A DNA stretch of 64,000 bases, from positions 1,364,001 through 1,428,000 of the forward strand of contig CAVYWD010000002.1 of the NCBI GenBank assembly GCA_963772225.1, given 5' to 3'. The stretch is from CAVYWD01 sp963772225. GTDB taxonomy: Bacteria > Myxococcota > Myxococcia > Myxococcales > UBA5297. The notes beneath the pieces are model-generated. The model did not search any database and was not told where the DNA came from. It was given only the letters and a program-made list of their open reading frames with translations. Shown one piece after another: positions 17,531 to 26,479 of this stretch; position 1 is the first letter of the stretch, and the number at the start of each line of letters is the position of its first letter. Position numbers and translations under genes: made by a program.

Positions 17531-18538
17531 CTATTTGCTCGGATCGTACCCGGTCGCCTTGTAGACCTCGCTCACCAGGTCCGCGCCAATCCGCCCGGCA
17601 TGCTCCTTGTGCGCCTTGTCCATGGTCGTCTTCCAGAGCGTGCGCTCCTGCGGCGTGAGCGAGATGAGCTCGCACCTTCCGGAGCGCTTCACGGCCGCCA
17701 GCGCGTCTTCGTTCTCCCTCTGGGCGGTCTCGTTGGCGTACGCGGTGGCGGCCTTCAACGCGCCCTCGAGCTGGCCGCGGATGTCCCGGGGCAGGCTGTC
17801 CCAGAACCTCTTGTTCACGATGACCGCATAGCCGAGGTATCCGTGCTTGGACACGGTCACGGACTTCTGCACCTCGAACATCTTTTGCGTGTAGAGGTTC
17901 GAAGGCGGGTTCTCCGTGCCGTCCACCACGCCGCTCTGCAAGGCCTGGTACACCTCGGAGAACGCCATGACCTGGGGAATGGCCCCCATGGAGCGCATTT
18001 GGGAATCGAGCACCTTGGAAGACTGGATGCGCATCTTGAGGCCTTTGAAATCGGCGGGGGTCCTCAGCGGTTTGTTGGCGCTCATGACCTTGAATCCATT
18101 GTCCCAATATGCGAGGCCCAGAATTCCCCGGGGCTCGAGCTTGCTGAAGAGCTTCTGGCCGAGCGGGCCCTGCGTGATCTTGTGAAGCGCCGCCTCGTCG
18201 TCGAAGACGAACGGGAGGTCGAACAGCTCGAACTCCTTCACGCCCAGCGGCGCGAACTTGGCGAGCGACGGCGCCAGCATCTGCACCGCCCCCAGCTGAA
18301 GGGCCTCGAGCTCCTCCCTGTCTTTGTAGAGCTGGCTGTTGGGGTAGACCTCGACCTTGACGCGACCTTGGGTCGCCTCCTCCGCGAGCTGCTTGAAGCG
18401 GAGCGCGGCGCGTCCCTTCGGGGCGTCGGCGGCGACCACGTGGCTGAACTTGATGACGATGGGCTCGGGGTCGGCCCAGGAATCCGTCGGGAGGATCAGC
18501 GCCCATGCGCCGAAGGCCAAGAATCGGGTGAGCTTCAT
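17531..18538 (-). CDS. TRAP transporter DctP-type solute-binding protein
   Basis: 335 aa. ATG at 18538 with GGAGGAAG upstream. Signal peptide (FLAFGAWALILPTDSWA), then the DctP fold: IKFSHVVAADAPKGRAALRF, VEVYPNSQLYKDREELEALQ (the E-x-x-x-x-Q-x-G-x-x region), MRIQSSKVLDSQMRSMGAIP (the conserved R of the carboxylate-binding site) and SEVYQALQSGVVDGTENPP. It binds an organic acid in the periplasm and normally delivers it to a DctQ/DctM membrane pair. Neither membrane subunit is adjacent; instead an MFS transporter lies upstream. The carrier must be encoded elsewhere, or the gene is a relic. Confidence 0.88.
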   Translation of the reverse strand: MKLTRFLAFGAWALILPTDSWADPEPIVIKFSHVVAADAPKGRAALRFKQLAEEATQGRVKVEVYPNSQLYKDREELEALQLGAVQMLAPSLAKFAPLGVKEFELFDLPFVFDDEAALHKITQGPLGQKLFSKLEPRGILGLAYWDNGFKVMSANKPLRTPADFKGLKMRIQSSKVLDSQMRSMGAIPQVMAFSEVYQALQSGVVDGTENPPSNLYTQKMFEVQKSVTVSKHGYLGYAVIVNKRFWDSLPRDIRGQLEGALKAATAYANETAQRENEDALAAVKRSGRCELISLTPQERTLWKTTMDKAHKEHAGRIGADLVSEVYKATGYDPSK

Positions 18539-18552
18539 TCGCTTCCTCCATG

Positions 18553-19870
18553 TCATCTTACAGAGCTCGGCTCCTGCTGAGGCTGGACCCTCGGCACGCG
18601 GATGAGCCGCAAAGCGACCGCGAGCGCGGCGGTGAGGAGCAGGCCCACGAAGAGGCCGAGGCCGTTCCAGCCGGCGCGGTGCCAGAACAGGCCGCCGGCC
18701 GTGCCGGCGATGCTCGACCCCAGGTAATAGCTGAGCAAGTAGAGCGAGGAGGCCTGGCCCTTGGCGCGCTGCGCCCGGCGGCCGACCCAGCTGCTCGCCA
18801 CCGAGTGCGCGCCGAAGAAGCCGAAGGCGAAGACGAGCATGCCGAAGAGGACGGCCCAGAGGGGCGTCAGCAGCGTGACGCAAAGGCCGGCGAGCATCGC
18901 GGCGATCACCGCCCAGAAGACGCGCCGACGCCCCAGCTGGTCCGCCAGCGCGCCCACGCGCGCCGAGCTGTAGATGCCGGAGAGGTAGACGGCGGAGATG
19001 AGCCCGACGCCGGCTTGGCTGAGGTGATAGGGCGCCCCGAGCAGCCGGTAGGCGATGTAGTTGAACACCGCCACGAACGACCCCATGAGCAGAAAGCCCT
19101 CGAGGAAGAGCCACGGAAGACCGGGGTCCTTCAGGTGCAGCGCGAGCCCTTCCGCCAAGGACGAGAGCCGCAGCGGCGCAGGGCGGAAGTGGCGCGAGGG
19201 CGGCGCCAGGGCCCAGAACGCCGCGGCGGCGGCGAGCGAGAGCGCCCCCATGGCCAAAAGGGCCGCGCGCCAGGAGACAAAGTCGACCAGCACGCCGGCG
19301 ATGAGGCGGCCGCCCATGCCCCCCACCGCCGTGCCCGCGATGTAGAGGCCCATGGACCAACCCCAGGACGCGCGGGTGGATCTCCTCGCTCAGGTACGTC
19401 AGCGCCACGGCCACGACCCCGCTGAGGCACAGGCCGATCAGCGCTCGCATGGCCAAGAGGCCGCGCCAGCTGGGCATGGCCGCGCTGCCCAGGGTGCACA
19501 GGCTCGCGCCGAAGAGGGCCGCGCCCATGATGGGCTTGCGGCCCACGGCATCGGAGATGGGCCCGGTGAAAACCAACCCCAAGGCCAGGACGGCGGTCGA
19601 CGTCGAGAGCACCAGGCTGCTCTGCGCGGCGGTCACCCCGAAGGCCCTGGAGAGCATGGGCATCATCGGCTGCACGCAGTAGAGCACCGCGAACGTCGAA
19701 AACCCCGCGGCGACGAGCGCGGCGGCGGCCCGGGAAAACTCGCGCGTGCCCCGCTCGAGGTAGGGCGCCGCCCCCTCGGCGCAGGGCGTGCCGCCGCCAA
19801 TCTCGCCCTCGAGAAATTCTTCGAGCCTGGGAGGTCGGGCTTGCCGGGTAGGGGTTTCGCGGCCGCTCAT
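18553..19870 (-). CDS. MFS transporter (YnfM/Bcr-like), frameshifted
   Basis: 438 aa after removing one base. Starts MSGRETPTRQARPPRLEEF with a 50-residue cytoplasmic leader, then TM1 (AAALVAAGFSTFAVLYCVQP) typical of the YnfM/arabinose-efflux-like MFS group. The loop 2-3 signature is GPISDAVGRKPIM. A one-base gain at 19359-19360 (AA on + strand) separates the N-terminal five helices from the rest; removing it restores VLGWSMGLYIAGTAVGG. The second half is complete (loop 8-9 LADQLGRRRVFW). It ends 14 bp before the TRAP protein start, so the two genes may be co-transcribed. Substrate not predictable. Confidence 0.83.
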
Positions 19871-19983
19871 CGGGGATGCCGGGCCGGCGCGCTCCGAAGC
19901 GCCGCCGGGCGGAGACGGCCATCTTCGCACGGCGTTGCGCGGGCGGGGACGAGAATCGAACAAGCGTTCCCCGCCGCCGGAAA

Positions 19984-21174
19984 TCAGTGGACGAGCCCCG
20001 CCCAGAGCCCGGTGACCGCGAACGTCTCCTCGACGCCCAGGCCCTGGGGGCCGTCGGCGAGAGAGGCGACCTTCAGACCCTGGCTCGACTTGACCAGGGC
20101 GTAAACCTTGCCCCTCGAGGCGACGACGTCCAGGCACAGCCCGTCGACGTCGACGAACAGCGGCCGGGTCTTCTGGCTGAACGCGCGGGGATACACCAGG
20201 GCGCCGCGCTCGCCCGCGCAGACCACCAGCATGCCGCCCACGGCGGCGAGGCCATGCCAGGCTGGCCGGGGCGAGTCCTGCGCTGGGTCCCCTTCGCCTG
20301 CCTCCGCGAATTCCTGCGCGACCGCCGGAGCGCCGCGAGGGCGCGCCTGAGCGAGGCTCGCAAGCGCGACGCGCCGCAGAGACCGGCCCCGGCCCTGGGC
20401 GCCGTCGTGCTCGGCCATGAGCAAGAGCTCAGCGCCCAGGAGCGCCGCAGTCGAATACCGGCCCTCCACCGGCGGAAGGGCGAGCCGCTGCTCTAGGTGG
20501 GGAATGGCGTTGCCGCGAAGCAGGAACGCGTCGGCGAAGAACTGCGGGCCGCCGCCTTCGATGGCGAAGAGCTGGTCCCCCTCGGACGCGATGAGCGTTC
20601 GGCCGCCGTTTGCCGACGGGCGCGGCGAGCGTTGGAGGACCTCCAGCTTGGGATCCGCCGCCGCGAAGTCCACCATTCCCAGAAGCCCGCGCCCGCCGAT
20701 GAAAGCCCGCCTGCCGACCAGGGCCAGCGAGGCCACCGGAAAGTCGCCGAGCGGGACGTCCTTGGCCCCGAGCGCGTAGGGCCGGACGAGCCGGTGAAGC
20801 GTAGGTCCCCGGCCGGCGGGCAACGAGGTGACCACGACCAGCTCGCGGCCGCTCCGCGCGGCGAGCTCGGCGCCGTCGCCGGCCAGATACAATCCGAGCA
20901 GCTGGACGGACGTGCGCTGGCGAAAGCGGCCCGCGGCAATCTCGAGCTGCGCGAAGCGCGAAACCCGGATCCCGGGGTCGAACGCCCTGAGGAAAAGCCC
21001 GGCCTCGAGCCCCTCGGCCGCCGCGCCCTCCTGCGAGGCGTCGGCGCCCGCGCAATCGTCCGCCAGCGGCTCCCCGCGCTCGCCCGCCCGCTCCGTGCAG
21101 CTCGCGGCGAGCCTCGCCAGGGCCGCGAGAGCGAGCCCGGCGGCCAGGCGATGGGCGCGCGAAAAAGGCCGCAA
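19984..21174 (-). CDS. hypothetical lipoprotein with propeller-like repeats
   Basis: 396 aa from a TTG start. Signal peptide with lipobox ARLAASC (Cys at about residue 26). The mature protein is made of repeated short hydrophobic strands with glycine turns (VQLLGLYLAGDGAELAARSG; VASLALVGRRAFIGGRGLLG; LVVCAGERGALVY), suggestive of a WD/PQQ-like beta-propeller, though no blade signature is clear. It follows the VWA/solute-binding gene by 14 bp and is probably in its operon as an outer-membrane or periplasmic partner. Confidence 0.6.
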   Translation of the reverse strand: MRPFSRAHRLAAGLALAALARLAASCTERAGERGEPLADDCAGADASQEGAAAEGLEAGLFLRAFDPGIRVSRFAQLEIAAGRFRQRTSVQLLGLYLAGDGAELAARSGRELVVVTSLPAGRGPTLHRLVRPYALGAKDVPLGDFPVASLALVGRRAFIGGRGLLGMVDFAAADPKLEVLQRSPRPSANGGRTLIASEGDQLFAIEGGGPQFFADAFLLRGNAIPHLEQRLALPPVEGRYSTAALLGAELLLMAEHDGAQGRGRSLRRVALASLAQARPRGAPAVAQEFAEAGEGDPAQDSPRPAWHGLAAVGGMLVVCAGERGALVYPRAFSQKTRPLFVDVDGLCLDVVASRGKVYALVKSSQGLKVASLADGPQGLGVEETFAVTGLWAGLVH

Positions 21175-21188
21175 AGCCTGGCGGCCCG

Positions 21189-22928
21189 TCAGAAGTACGC
21201 CGAGAGCTGGTGGTAGATCTTCTCCACGTCCGCCACGTCGCCCTTGACCATCACGGCGTTGGACCGCTCGCTCATTTCGCGCAAGAGGTCCTCGTCGGGC
21301 TTCTTGCCGAACCCGATGGTGAACACGCGCGTCCCTTTGGTGTCCTCGGCCTTCGGGAGCTCGGCGATGAGCTGCTCGCGTCGCACCTGGGAGCTGCTGT
21401 CCTTGCCGTTGGTGAGCACCACGATGCCGTAGAGGCGGTCCTCGTCCTTCCTCTTCCGGGCCTGCTCAATCTCCTGGAGCGCGGTGTAGACCGCGTCATA
21501 GAGCTTGGTCGTGCCGTCCGGGCTCACCTCGTTCACTTTCTCGATGAGCTCTCGCTGGACGTCGCGGATTTTGCCCGGCTTGCCTTGGGGGCTCACGTAC
21601 GCGTTGAAGGTGATGACGCGGGCCACGTCGTCGGGCTCCATGCTCTTGAGGAACGCCGCGGTGCCGCGCTTGGCGGCGTCCATGGCGGCCTCGTCCATCC
21701 AGCCCGAGGAGTCGAGCAGCAGCCAGACCGCGGCCTTCTTCTTCACCGAGTGCCAGAGCTTGTTCGCGCCGGTGAAGAGCTCATCGCTGAGGTAGGCGAG
21801 CTCGTGGCGGGGGGCGTCGGGCTCCACGCCATGCTCTTTGTCGAAAGGCGCCGTGAGCGGCACGTCCGCCAGCGCGGGCCTGAAGCCGTAGCTCGGCGCC
21901 TTGGCCTGCTGCTCGCGCGAGGTCAGGAAGTCGAGGAAGCGCCGGGCGCCCTGGCGCTGCTCCGGCGTCACCCAGCTCGCGTTGACGATGCCCACCGGGT
22001 GCGTCTCCCAGAACGTGCCTTCCTTCGGATAGAGGGCGACCACCTTGTGGAGCTTGAACTTGTACTTGTCGTTGGCCTTCACGACGGACGACTCGTAGAC
22101 CGTCACCGCCGAGAGGTACGACGGCCCGCGGGTGCACAGCTTCTCGGTGAGCCAGCTCGAGCTCTCGCCGTAGTGGACGATGGAGCGCTCCAGGGCGCTC
22201 ACCGCGTTGACGACGGTCGGCCGCTTCAGGTCCTCCCAGGTGAGGCCGGAGGTCTTTCCCGCCGCGGCGTAGATGAGGCTCACGAAGGAGAGCATGGCGG
22301 AGTTGGAGTAGTCCGGGTGCGAGTGCGCGAAGCGGAACGCGCCCCACTCCGGGTGCCCGTAGGCCGCCCAGCCCCTGGGGTTGAGCGCGACCTTCTGGAG
22401 GTCGGCCCAGCCGATGGGCTTGTCGGGCCAGCCCAGGGCGCGCGCCATGGGCTCCCAGGTGGCGATGACCAGCGCGATGCGCACGGTGTCGCGCACGTCG
22501 GACAGGAACGGCTTGTGCTCCCGCTGCTCCCAGTCGGCGTCGATGAGGTCGACCCAGCTGCGGCCGGCCGGGCCCCAGAGCGTCGGCTTCTCCTTGCCGG
22601 CGAGGATGGCCATGCGGCTCTCGCCACCGCGGATGTGCTTGGTCTTGACGACGACCGCCTTGCCGCCGACCTGCACCTTCTTGGCGTTGAAGGCCTTGAC
22701 GACGTCCTCGACCCACTCCTTCTTGCCGTCGGACGACTCGAAGAGGACCTCGACGGTCGACGGGGCGGCCTTCGTCGCCGATTTGTCGTCGGCCTTGCCG
22801 GCGGGTTGCAGCTGCATCGACGCCGCGGGCGCCGGCGCTTCGCCGGAGGGGCCGAAGATCAAGAAGAGCGCGGCGCCCGCGATGGCTGCCGCGATCACGG
22901 CCAAGAGCACGTAGCCGAGCTTGCCCAT
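21189..22928 (-). CDS. membrane-anchored solute-binding/VWA hybrid protein
   Basis: 579 aa. ATG at 22928 with GGAGGAT upstream; one N-terminal membrane anchor (YVLLAVIAAAIAGAALFLIF). Residues about 50-370 form an extracellular substrate-binding fold of the ABC type (VEVLFESSDGKKEWVEDVVK; GWAAYGHPEWGAFRFAHSHP; LDFLTSREQQAKAPSYGFRP). Residues about 400-579 are a von Willebrand A domain. Its MIDAS motif is DSSGWMD (406-412), with Trp where the last Ser of D-x-S-x-S belongs, and the later T-D-G is TNGKD. The metal site is therefore altered. This pairing is known in tellurium-resistance-like or YehB-like envelope proteins, but the function is unknown. Upstream gene of the lipoprotein at 19984. Confidence 0.75.
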   Translation of the reverse strand: MGKLGYVLLAVIAAAIAGAALFLIFGPSGEAPAPAASMQLQPAGKADDKSATKAAPSTVEVLFESSDGKKEWVEDVVKAFNAKKVQVGGKAVVVKTKHIRGGESRMAILAGKEKPTLWGPAGRSWVDLIDADWEQREHKPFLSDVRDTVRIALVIATWEPMARALGWPDKPIGWADLQKVALNPRGWAAYGHPEWGAFRFAHSHPDYSNSAMLSFVSLIYAAAGKTSGLTWEDLKRPTVVNAVSALERSIVHYGESSSWLTEKLCTRGPSYLSAVTVYESSVVKANDKYKFKLHKVVALYPKEGTFWETHPVGIVNASWVTPEQRQGARRFLDFLTSREQQAKAPSYGFRPALADVPLTAPFDKEHGVEPDAPRHELAYLSDELFTGANKLWHSVKKKAAVWLLLDSSGWMDEAAMDAAKRGTAAFLKSMEPDDVARVITFNAYVSPQGKPGKIRDVQRELIEKVNEVSPDGTTKLYDAVYTALQEIEQARKRKDEDRLYGIVVLTNGKDSSSQVRREQLIAELPKAEDTKGTRVFTIGFGKKPDEDLLREMSERSNAVMVKGDVADVEKIYHQLSAYF

Positions 22929-23120
22929 GAGGATCCTCCGGTCGACAGGACCTGGGAAGTCGCCGAGTAGGATCGTCCTGAAAACCACGTTTCATCTGCT
23001 GCCGCAAGGGCTCTCGCGCAGCGCAGCGGGCTCGCCTGGTTTGCGCCATTCGCAAGGGGCACCTTCGGCTTTCTATGAAGGTGCCGCGGCGAGGGCTGCT
23101 TCAGTGCGCCCAGCGGGTGA

Positions 23121-23525
23121 GGATTGGGCGCTCGAGAGGGAGGGAAGGGAAGCCGGGTTCGGGTTCGGGGTCGGGTTCGTTCGCGGGGACGGGTTTGGGG
23201 GACGGGGACGGCGGCGGCGGGGCACGGGCGGTCCTTCTGGGAGCGCTTGGACCTTTGGGCATGTCGGGGTCACCCCAAGCGGATTCGGCTCGCTGACCAC
23301 AGAGCCCTTCTGGGAGCGCTTGGACCTTTGGGCATGTCGGGAGGGCTGCCTCGGAACGCAGTGCCGGCGCGCAAAGGCGTCACGCGCCTCGATTCGGCAG
23401 CATCTGCCGACCGTGTCCCGTGCTCCGAAAAACCGTGTTCCGTGCCCGTCCCCGTCCCCGTCCCCGCGAACGAACCCGAACCCGAACCCGGCTATCCCTC
23501 CCCTTCCCTTCCCTGCGCCCAATCC
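23121..23525. repeat. 405-bp inverted-repeat element with hexamer-rich arms
   Basis: The ends GGATTGGGCG (23121-23130) and CGCCCAATCC (23516-23525) are exact inverted repeats. Further in, 23151-23169 pairs with 23475-23493 (19 bp) and 23172-23193 with 23457-23478 (22 bp); the arms consist of GGGTTC and GGGGAC-type hexamers. The centre has a 36-bp direct repeat (23233-23268 and 23306-23341), with no open gene. The architecture mirrors the four-helix-bundle element at 40231-41106, without the gene. The remaining non-coding sequence 22929-23870 contains only this and the fragment at about 23738. Confidence 0.7.
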
Positions 23526-23737
23526 GCCCAACGCCCCTCATCCCGACTCGTTCTCCAGCCCTTCCACAGACGGATTCGTCCAGCCGCGCCACCTCGCGCG
23601 CAAGACGGTGATTCTGGCCTCACGAGCGCCTCATCGAGATCAACAGGCGCTCCCCTGCCGGTCCGCCGCGAAGAAACCCCTGCCCTCCGCCGACTCCGAG
23701 TCAGGGGGAAGCCGGGCTCCAGGCGAATGAGCGATAC

Positions 23738-23851
23738 CGCGCGCCCGAACCATCCTCGAGAATCTCGAGACCGAGCGCCGACAGCTCCGGCGGCGCCCAC
23801 TCGTAGGCTCCGAGGTCAGGCCGGTGCCGCACGGATTGCTCAGACAGCCTT
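23738..23851 (-). pseudogene. possible C-terminal remnant of a parallel beta-helix protein
   Basis: On the - strand a short frame reads SEQSVRHRPDLGAYEWAPPE and continues about 24 residues to a stop. The motif PDLGAYE is the usual C-terminal closing strand of right-handed parallel beta-helix (PbH1) proteins. No start codon or helical repeats lie upstream before the next gene, so only a tail remains. The match is short and could be chance. Confidence 0.3.
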
Positions 23852-23870
23852 CCCGCGAAGCCCCGGCCCG

Positions 23871-25502
23871 TCAGCGCGCGACCTCCCTGCGCACCACGCC
23901 CTCGGCGCAGGCCGGCTGGTCAATGCCCAGCTGGCTCGCGAAGGTCATGGCGAAGTCCGCCGGGTCCGCGCGCTCCGAATTGACTCCGGGCTTGATGGCG
24001 CCGCCCCAGAAGATCATGGGGACATGCGTGTCGTACCGGTACGGCAATCCGTGGGTCGACCCGGCGGCGGCGTCGCCGTACTTTCCCCAGAAGTAGAAAG
24101 GCCTCGTCACCAGGACGACGTCGCCCGAGCGCTCGGGGAAGAACGAGAGCTGGACGGCTCGCCCGAGGGCGGTGTTGTCCACCGCGCCCAGCTGGAGGCG
24201 GGCGCGGGTGTAGTAGGTGAGGAACCCGGGGATCTTCATGACCGCGCGCCCCGCGGCGTCCTGCACCGCGGCCGGGTCGAGCTTCCTCGCGGCGATGAGC
24301 TCCTCGTTCAGGTAGACGTTCGGGTCCTCCAGCGCGCTCACCCACTCGCCGGCGCCGAAGCGCGCCGCGAGCTCGGCGTTGATGGCGTCCTTGATGGCCG
24401 GCTTCTTGATGCGCCCCGCGGGGATCTTGAGGCTCGCCATGAGCTCGGGCGCGGGGGTGGAGCCGTGGTCCGCGGTGAACCCGACGAGGAGGTTCTGCTT
24501 CCCGCCGACGGACTTCTCCAGGTAGCTCAGGAGGTCGCCCACGGCCCGGTCGACCCGTACCACCATGTCCTGCTGCTCCTGGCTGTCGGGGCCGAAGGCG
24601 TGGCCCGTGTAGTCGAACGACGAGAAGGTCACGAGGAGCATGTCGGTGACGTCGCGCTTGCCCAGCCCCTCGGCCGCGACGGCGGCCTTGGCGAACTCCA
24701 CCGTGTACTCCAGGCCGAAGGGCGACGCGGTGAAAGCGGAGTAGAACGCCGGCCCCGGCTTGTCGAGCTTGCCGTCCACTCGGTGCGGGAAGACCCGGCC
24801 CAGGCCTTTGGCGTCGTCCTCCCAGGGCGCGTCGTCGGCGCCTTGGTACGCTGCGGCGGGCAGCGCGCGCTCCCAGGACCTTCCGAAGTAGGCGTCGGCC
24901 AGCTTCCTCTGGTTAAACTGCTTCACCCAGTCCGGGAGCTCGGCGGCGTAGAAGGTGGACGTGGTCATCTTGCCGGTCGCCTCGCTGAACCAGTAGGTGG
25001 CGCCCAGCCGGCCTCCCAGCGGCACCGCGCCCCGGTCCTTGAGCCCCAGCGCGACGACCTTGGCGCGCAAGCCCGTGCCCAGCCGCAGGCGGTCGCCCAC
25101 CGTCTCGCAGAGCATGTTGGCAGGCGACGGCTCGTCGTCGGCGTCGGTCGGGGCCTCGAGGATGGGGTGCGCCGGGTCGGAGAAGACCATCACGGCCTTC
25201 TTGGCCGAGCAATCGTAGAACCGGTTCGCGACGATGCCGTTCAGGTGCGCGTACGAGCCCGAGGCGATGGTCGCGTGGCCCGGGCCGGTGTAAGTGTTCT
25301 GGTGCGCGTAATAGGTCTCTGGGAACACCGCGCCCTCCGCCAGGAGGCGCCCGAGCCCTTCGCGGCCAAAGTTGCGCCGCATGCGCTGCATTCCCTCGTA
25401 GGCGAATTGGTCGACGACGATCACCACCGCGAGCTTGGGCGGGGCGGCGGCGGCGAGCGCCGGGACGAGCGCGACCGCGGCGGCGAGGGCAAAAGGACGC
25501 AT
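23871..25502 (-). CDS. exported alkaline phosphatase family (PafA-like) phosphodiesterase
   Basis: 543 aa. Signal peptide (LAAAVALVPALAAA). First metal-binding strand VVIVVDQFAYEGM (Asp), nucleophile segment ETYYAHQNTYTGPGHATIAS (Thr in YTGPGH as in PafA and nucleotide pyrophosphatases), later SSFDYTGHAFGPDS and FTADHGSTPAP carrying the second-metal Asp and His ligands. This is the full set of the type I phosphodiesterase/alkaline phosphatase superfamily; Thr instead of Ser is the PafA/NPP feature. It likely releases phosphate from organic phosphate esters in the periplasm or outside. Single gene unit. Confidence 0.87.
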   Translation of the reverse strand: MRPFALAAAVALVPALAAAAPPKLAVVIVVDQFAYEGMQRMRRNFGREGLGRLLAEGAVFPETYYAHQNTYTGPGHATIASGSYAHLNGIVANRFYDCSAKKAVMVFSDPAHPILEAPTDADDEPSPANMLCETVGDRLRLGTGLRAKVVALGLKDRGAVPLGGRLGATYWFSEATGKMTTSTFYAAELPDWVKQFNQRKLADAYFGRSWERALPAAAYQGADDAPWEDDAKGLGRVFPHRVDGKLDKPGPAFYSAFTASPFGLEYTVEFAKAAVAAEGLGKRDVTDMLLVTFSSFDYTGHAFGPDSQEQQDMVVRVDRAVGDLLSYLEKSVGGKQNLLVGFTADHGSTPAPELMASLKIPAGRIKKPAIKDAINAELAARFGAGEWVSALEDPNVYLNEELIAARKLDPAAVQDAAGRAVMKIPGFLTYYTRARLQLGAVDNTALGRAVQLSFFPERSGDVVLVTRPFYFWGKYGDAAAGSTHGLPYRYDTHVPMIFWGGAIKPGVNSERADPADFAMTFASQLGIDQPACAEGVVRREVAR

Positions 25503-25591
25503 GGGCGGAACCTCGGTGGCGTTGCTCCTGGAACAGGGAGGGAGGCTCCCACGGGCGCCGGGCGAGGTTGCCCCGGCGCTGCCCATAGAGC

Positions 25592-25626
25592 AAGGGCCGC
25601 AGCCCTTTTGAGGAGCTGCGGCCCTT
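25592..25626. terminator. strong hairpin after tRNA-Lys
   Basis: AAGGGCCGCAGC (25592-25603) pairs perfectly with GCTGCGGCCCTT (25615-25626), an 11-base loop between. It lies directly 3' of the tRNA gene, which is read on the - strand. There is no long T run on that side (a short GATTTT is on the + side), so it may serve as a processing/termination hairpin for either direction. Confidence 0.65.
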
Positions 25627-25637
25627 GATTTTCGGAG

Positions 25638-25710
25638 TGAGCGCGGAAGGAATCGAACCTTCAACCTATGGATTAAGAGTCCATTGCTCTGCCAATTGAG
25701 CTACGCGCCC
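25638..25710 (-). tRNA. tRNA-Lys (CTT anticodon)
   Basis: 73 nt plus strand-complement cloverleaf. Acceptor GGGCGCG pairs with CGCGCTC (one G-T), D arm GCTC/GAGC, anticodon stem ATGGA/TCCAT with loop CTCTTAA giving anticodon CTT, variable AGGTT, T arm GAAGG-TTCGATT-CCTTC, discriminator A. CCA is not encoded. The anticodon fits lysine codon AAG, the dominant lysine codon in this GC-rich genome. Confidence 0.95.
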
Positions 25711-25816
25711 GGCAGAAGGAGGCGGGTTCTAGCGGAACGGGCGAAGCGCTGTCAACCATTTTTCTCACGCCCCTTCGCGTCTGCCCCGGCAGTCGACCGG
25801 CGGCCAGCTCTGTTCG

Positions 25817-26479
25817 TCAGCCGGCCAGCACCTCCAGCAGCGAGGCCGGCGAGTCGAAGCAGCGCTCGGCGCCCGCGGCCATCAGGTCCGCCCTCGAGTG
25901 GACGCCCCAGCTCACGGCGTACGCCGCGACCCCGGCGGCCGCCGCCATCTCCATGTCGAAGCGGCTGTCGCCCACGTAGACCGCGCGCTCGGGCGCACAG
26001 CCGTGGTGCGCCAGAATCCGCTGGAGCGATTCCGGGTGCGGCTTGGGCGACGCCACGTTCTCCGGCGTCACCACCGGCTCGAACCAGCGCTCCCAGCCCA
26101 AGTATCCCAGCACCCGCCGGACGCCGCGCTCGCTCTTGCTCGTGGCGATGGCCAGCCTCGAGCGCCCCGCGAGCGCTTGGAGGAGCTCGGGGATGCCGGG
26201 GAAGGGCCCGCCCATCTCGGCGTCGGTGAGCTCGGTGTAGAACGAGCGATAGAGCTCCACCCCTGCCTCGACCTCCCCGCGCCGCTCGGGAGGCAAGATG
26301 CGGTGGAGCTGCTCGGCCAGCGGGAGCCCTATCAGCTCCCGCCACTTCGCGAGCGCTTCGGGCCCGAGCCCCAGCCGCGCCGCCGTGCGCGCGATGCTGC
26401 GGACGATTCCGGGTTCGGAGTCGACCAGTGTCCCGTCGAAGTCGAAGGCGACCAGCGGCCAGTGCATCGCGCTCCTCAA
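25817..26479 (-). CDS. HAD-superfamily phosphatase (phosphoglycolate phosphatase-like)
   Basis: 220 aa. HAD motif I AFDFDGTLVDSEPG with both aspartates, motif II LAIATSKSERG, motif III lysine in ASPKPHPESL, and motif IV AVYVGDSRFDMEMAAAAG. The helical cap between motifs I and II classes it with the phosphoglycolate phosphatase (Gph) subfamily. It would hydrolyse a small phosphate ester in the cytoplasm. Start either ATG 26479 or the in-frame ATG 12 bases later (MHWPLVAFDFDGT); neither has a strong ribosome site. Stands alone after the tRNA-Lys gene. Confidence 0.85.
   Translation of the reverse strand: MRSAMHWPLVAFDFDGTLVDSEPGIVRSIARTAARLGLGPEALAKWRELIGLPLAEQLHRILPPERRGEVEAGVELYRSFYTELTDAEMGGPFPGIPELLQALAGRSRLAIATSKSERGVRRVLGYLGWERWFEPVVTPENVASPKPHPESLQRILAHHGCAPERAVYVGDSRFDMEMAAAAGVAAYAVSWGVHSRADLMAAGAERCFDSPASLLEVLAG

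Noticed and set aside
8608..17564. Small frames inside R2 copies starting MARREEGACQRACHRRA
   Set aside because: Frame is conserved only because the repeat is; no ribosome site or known relatives.
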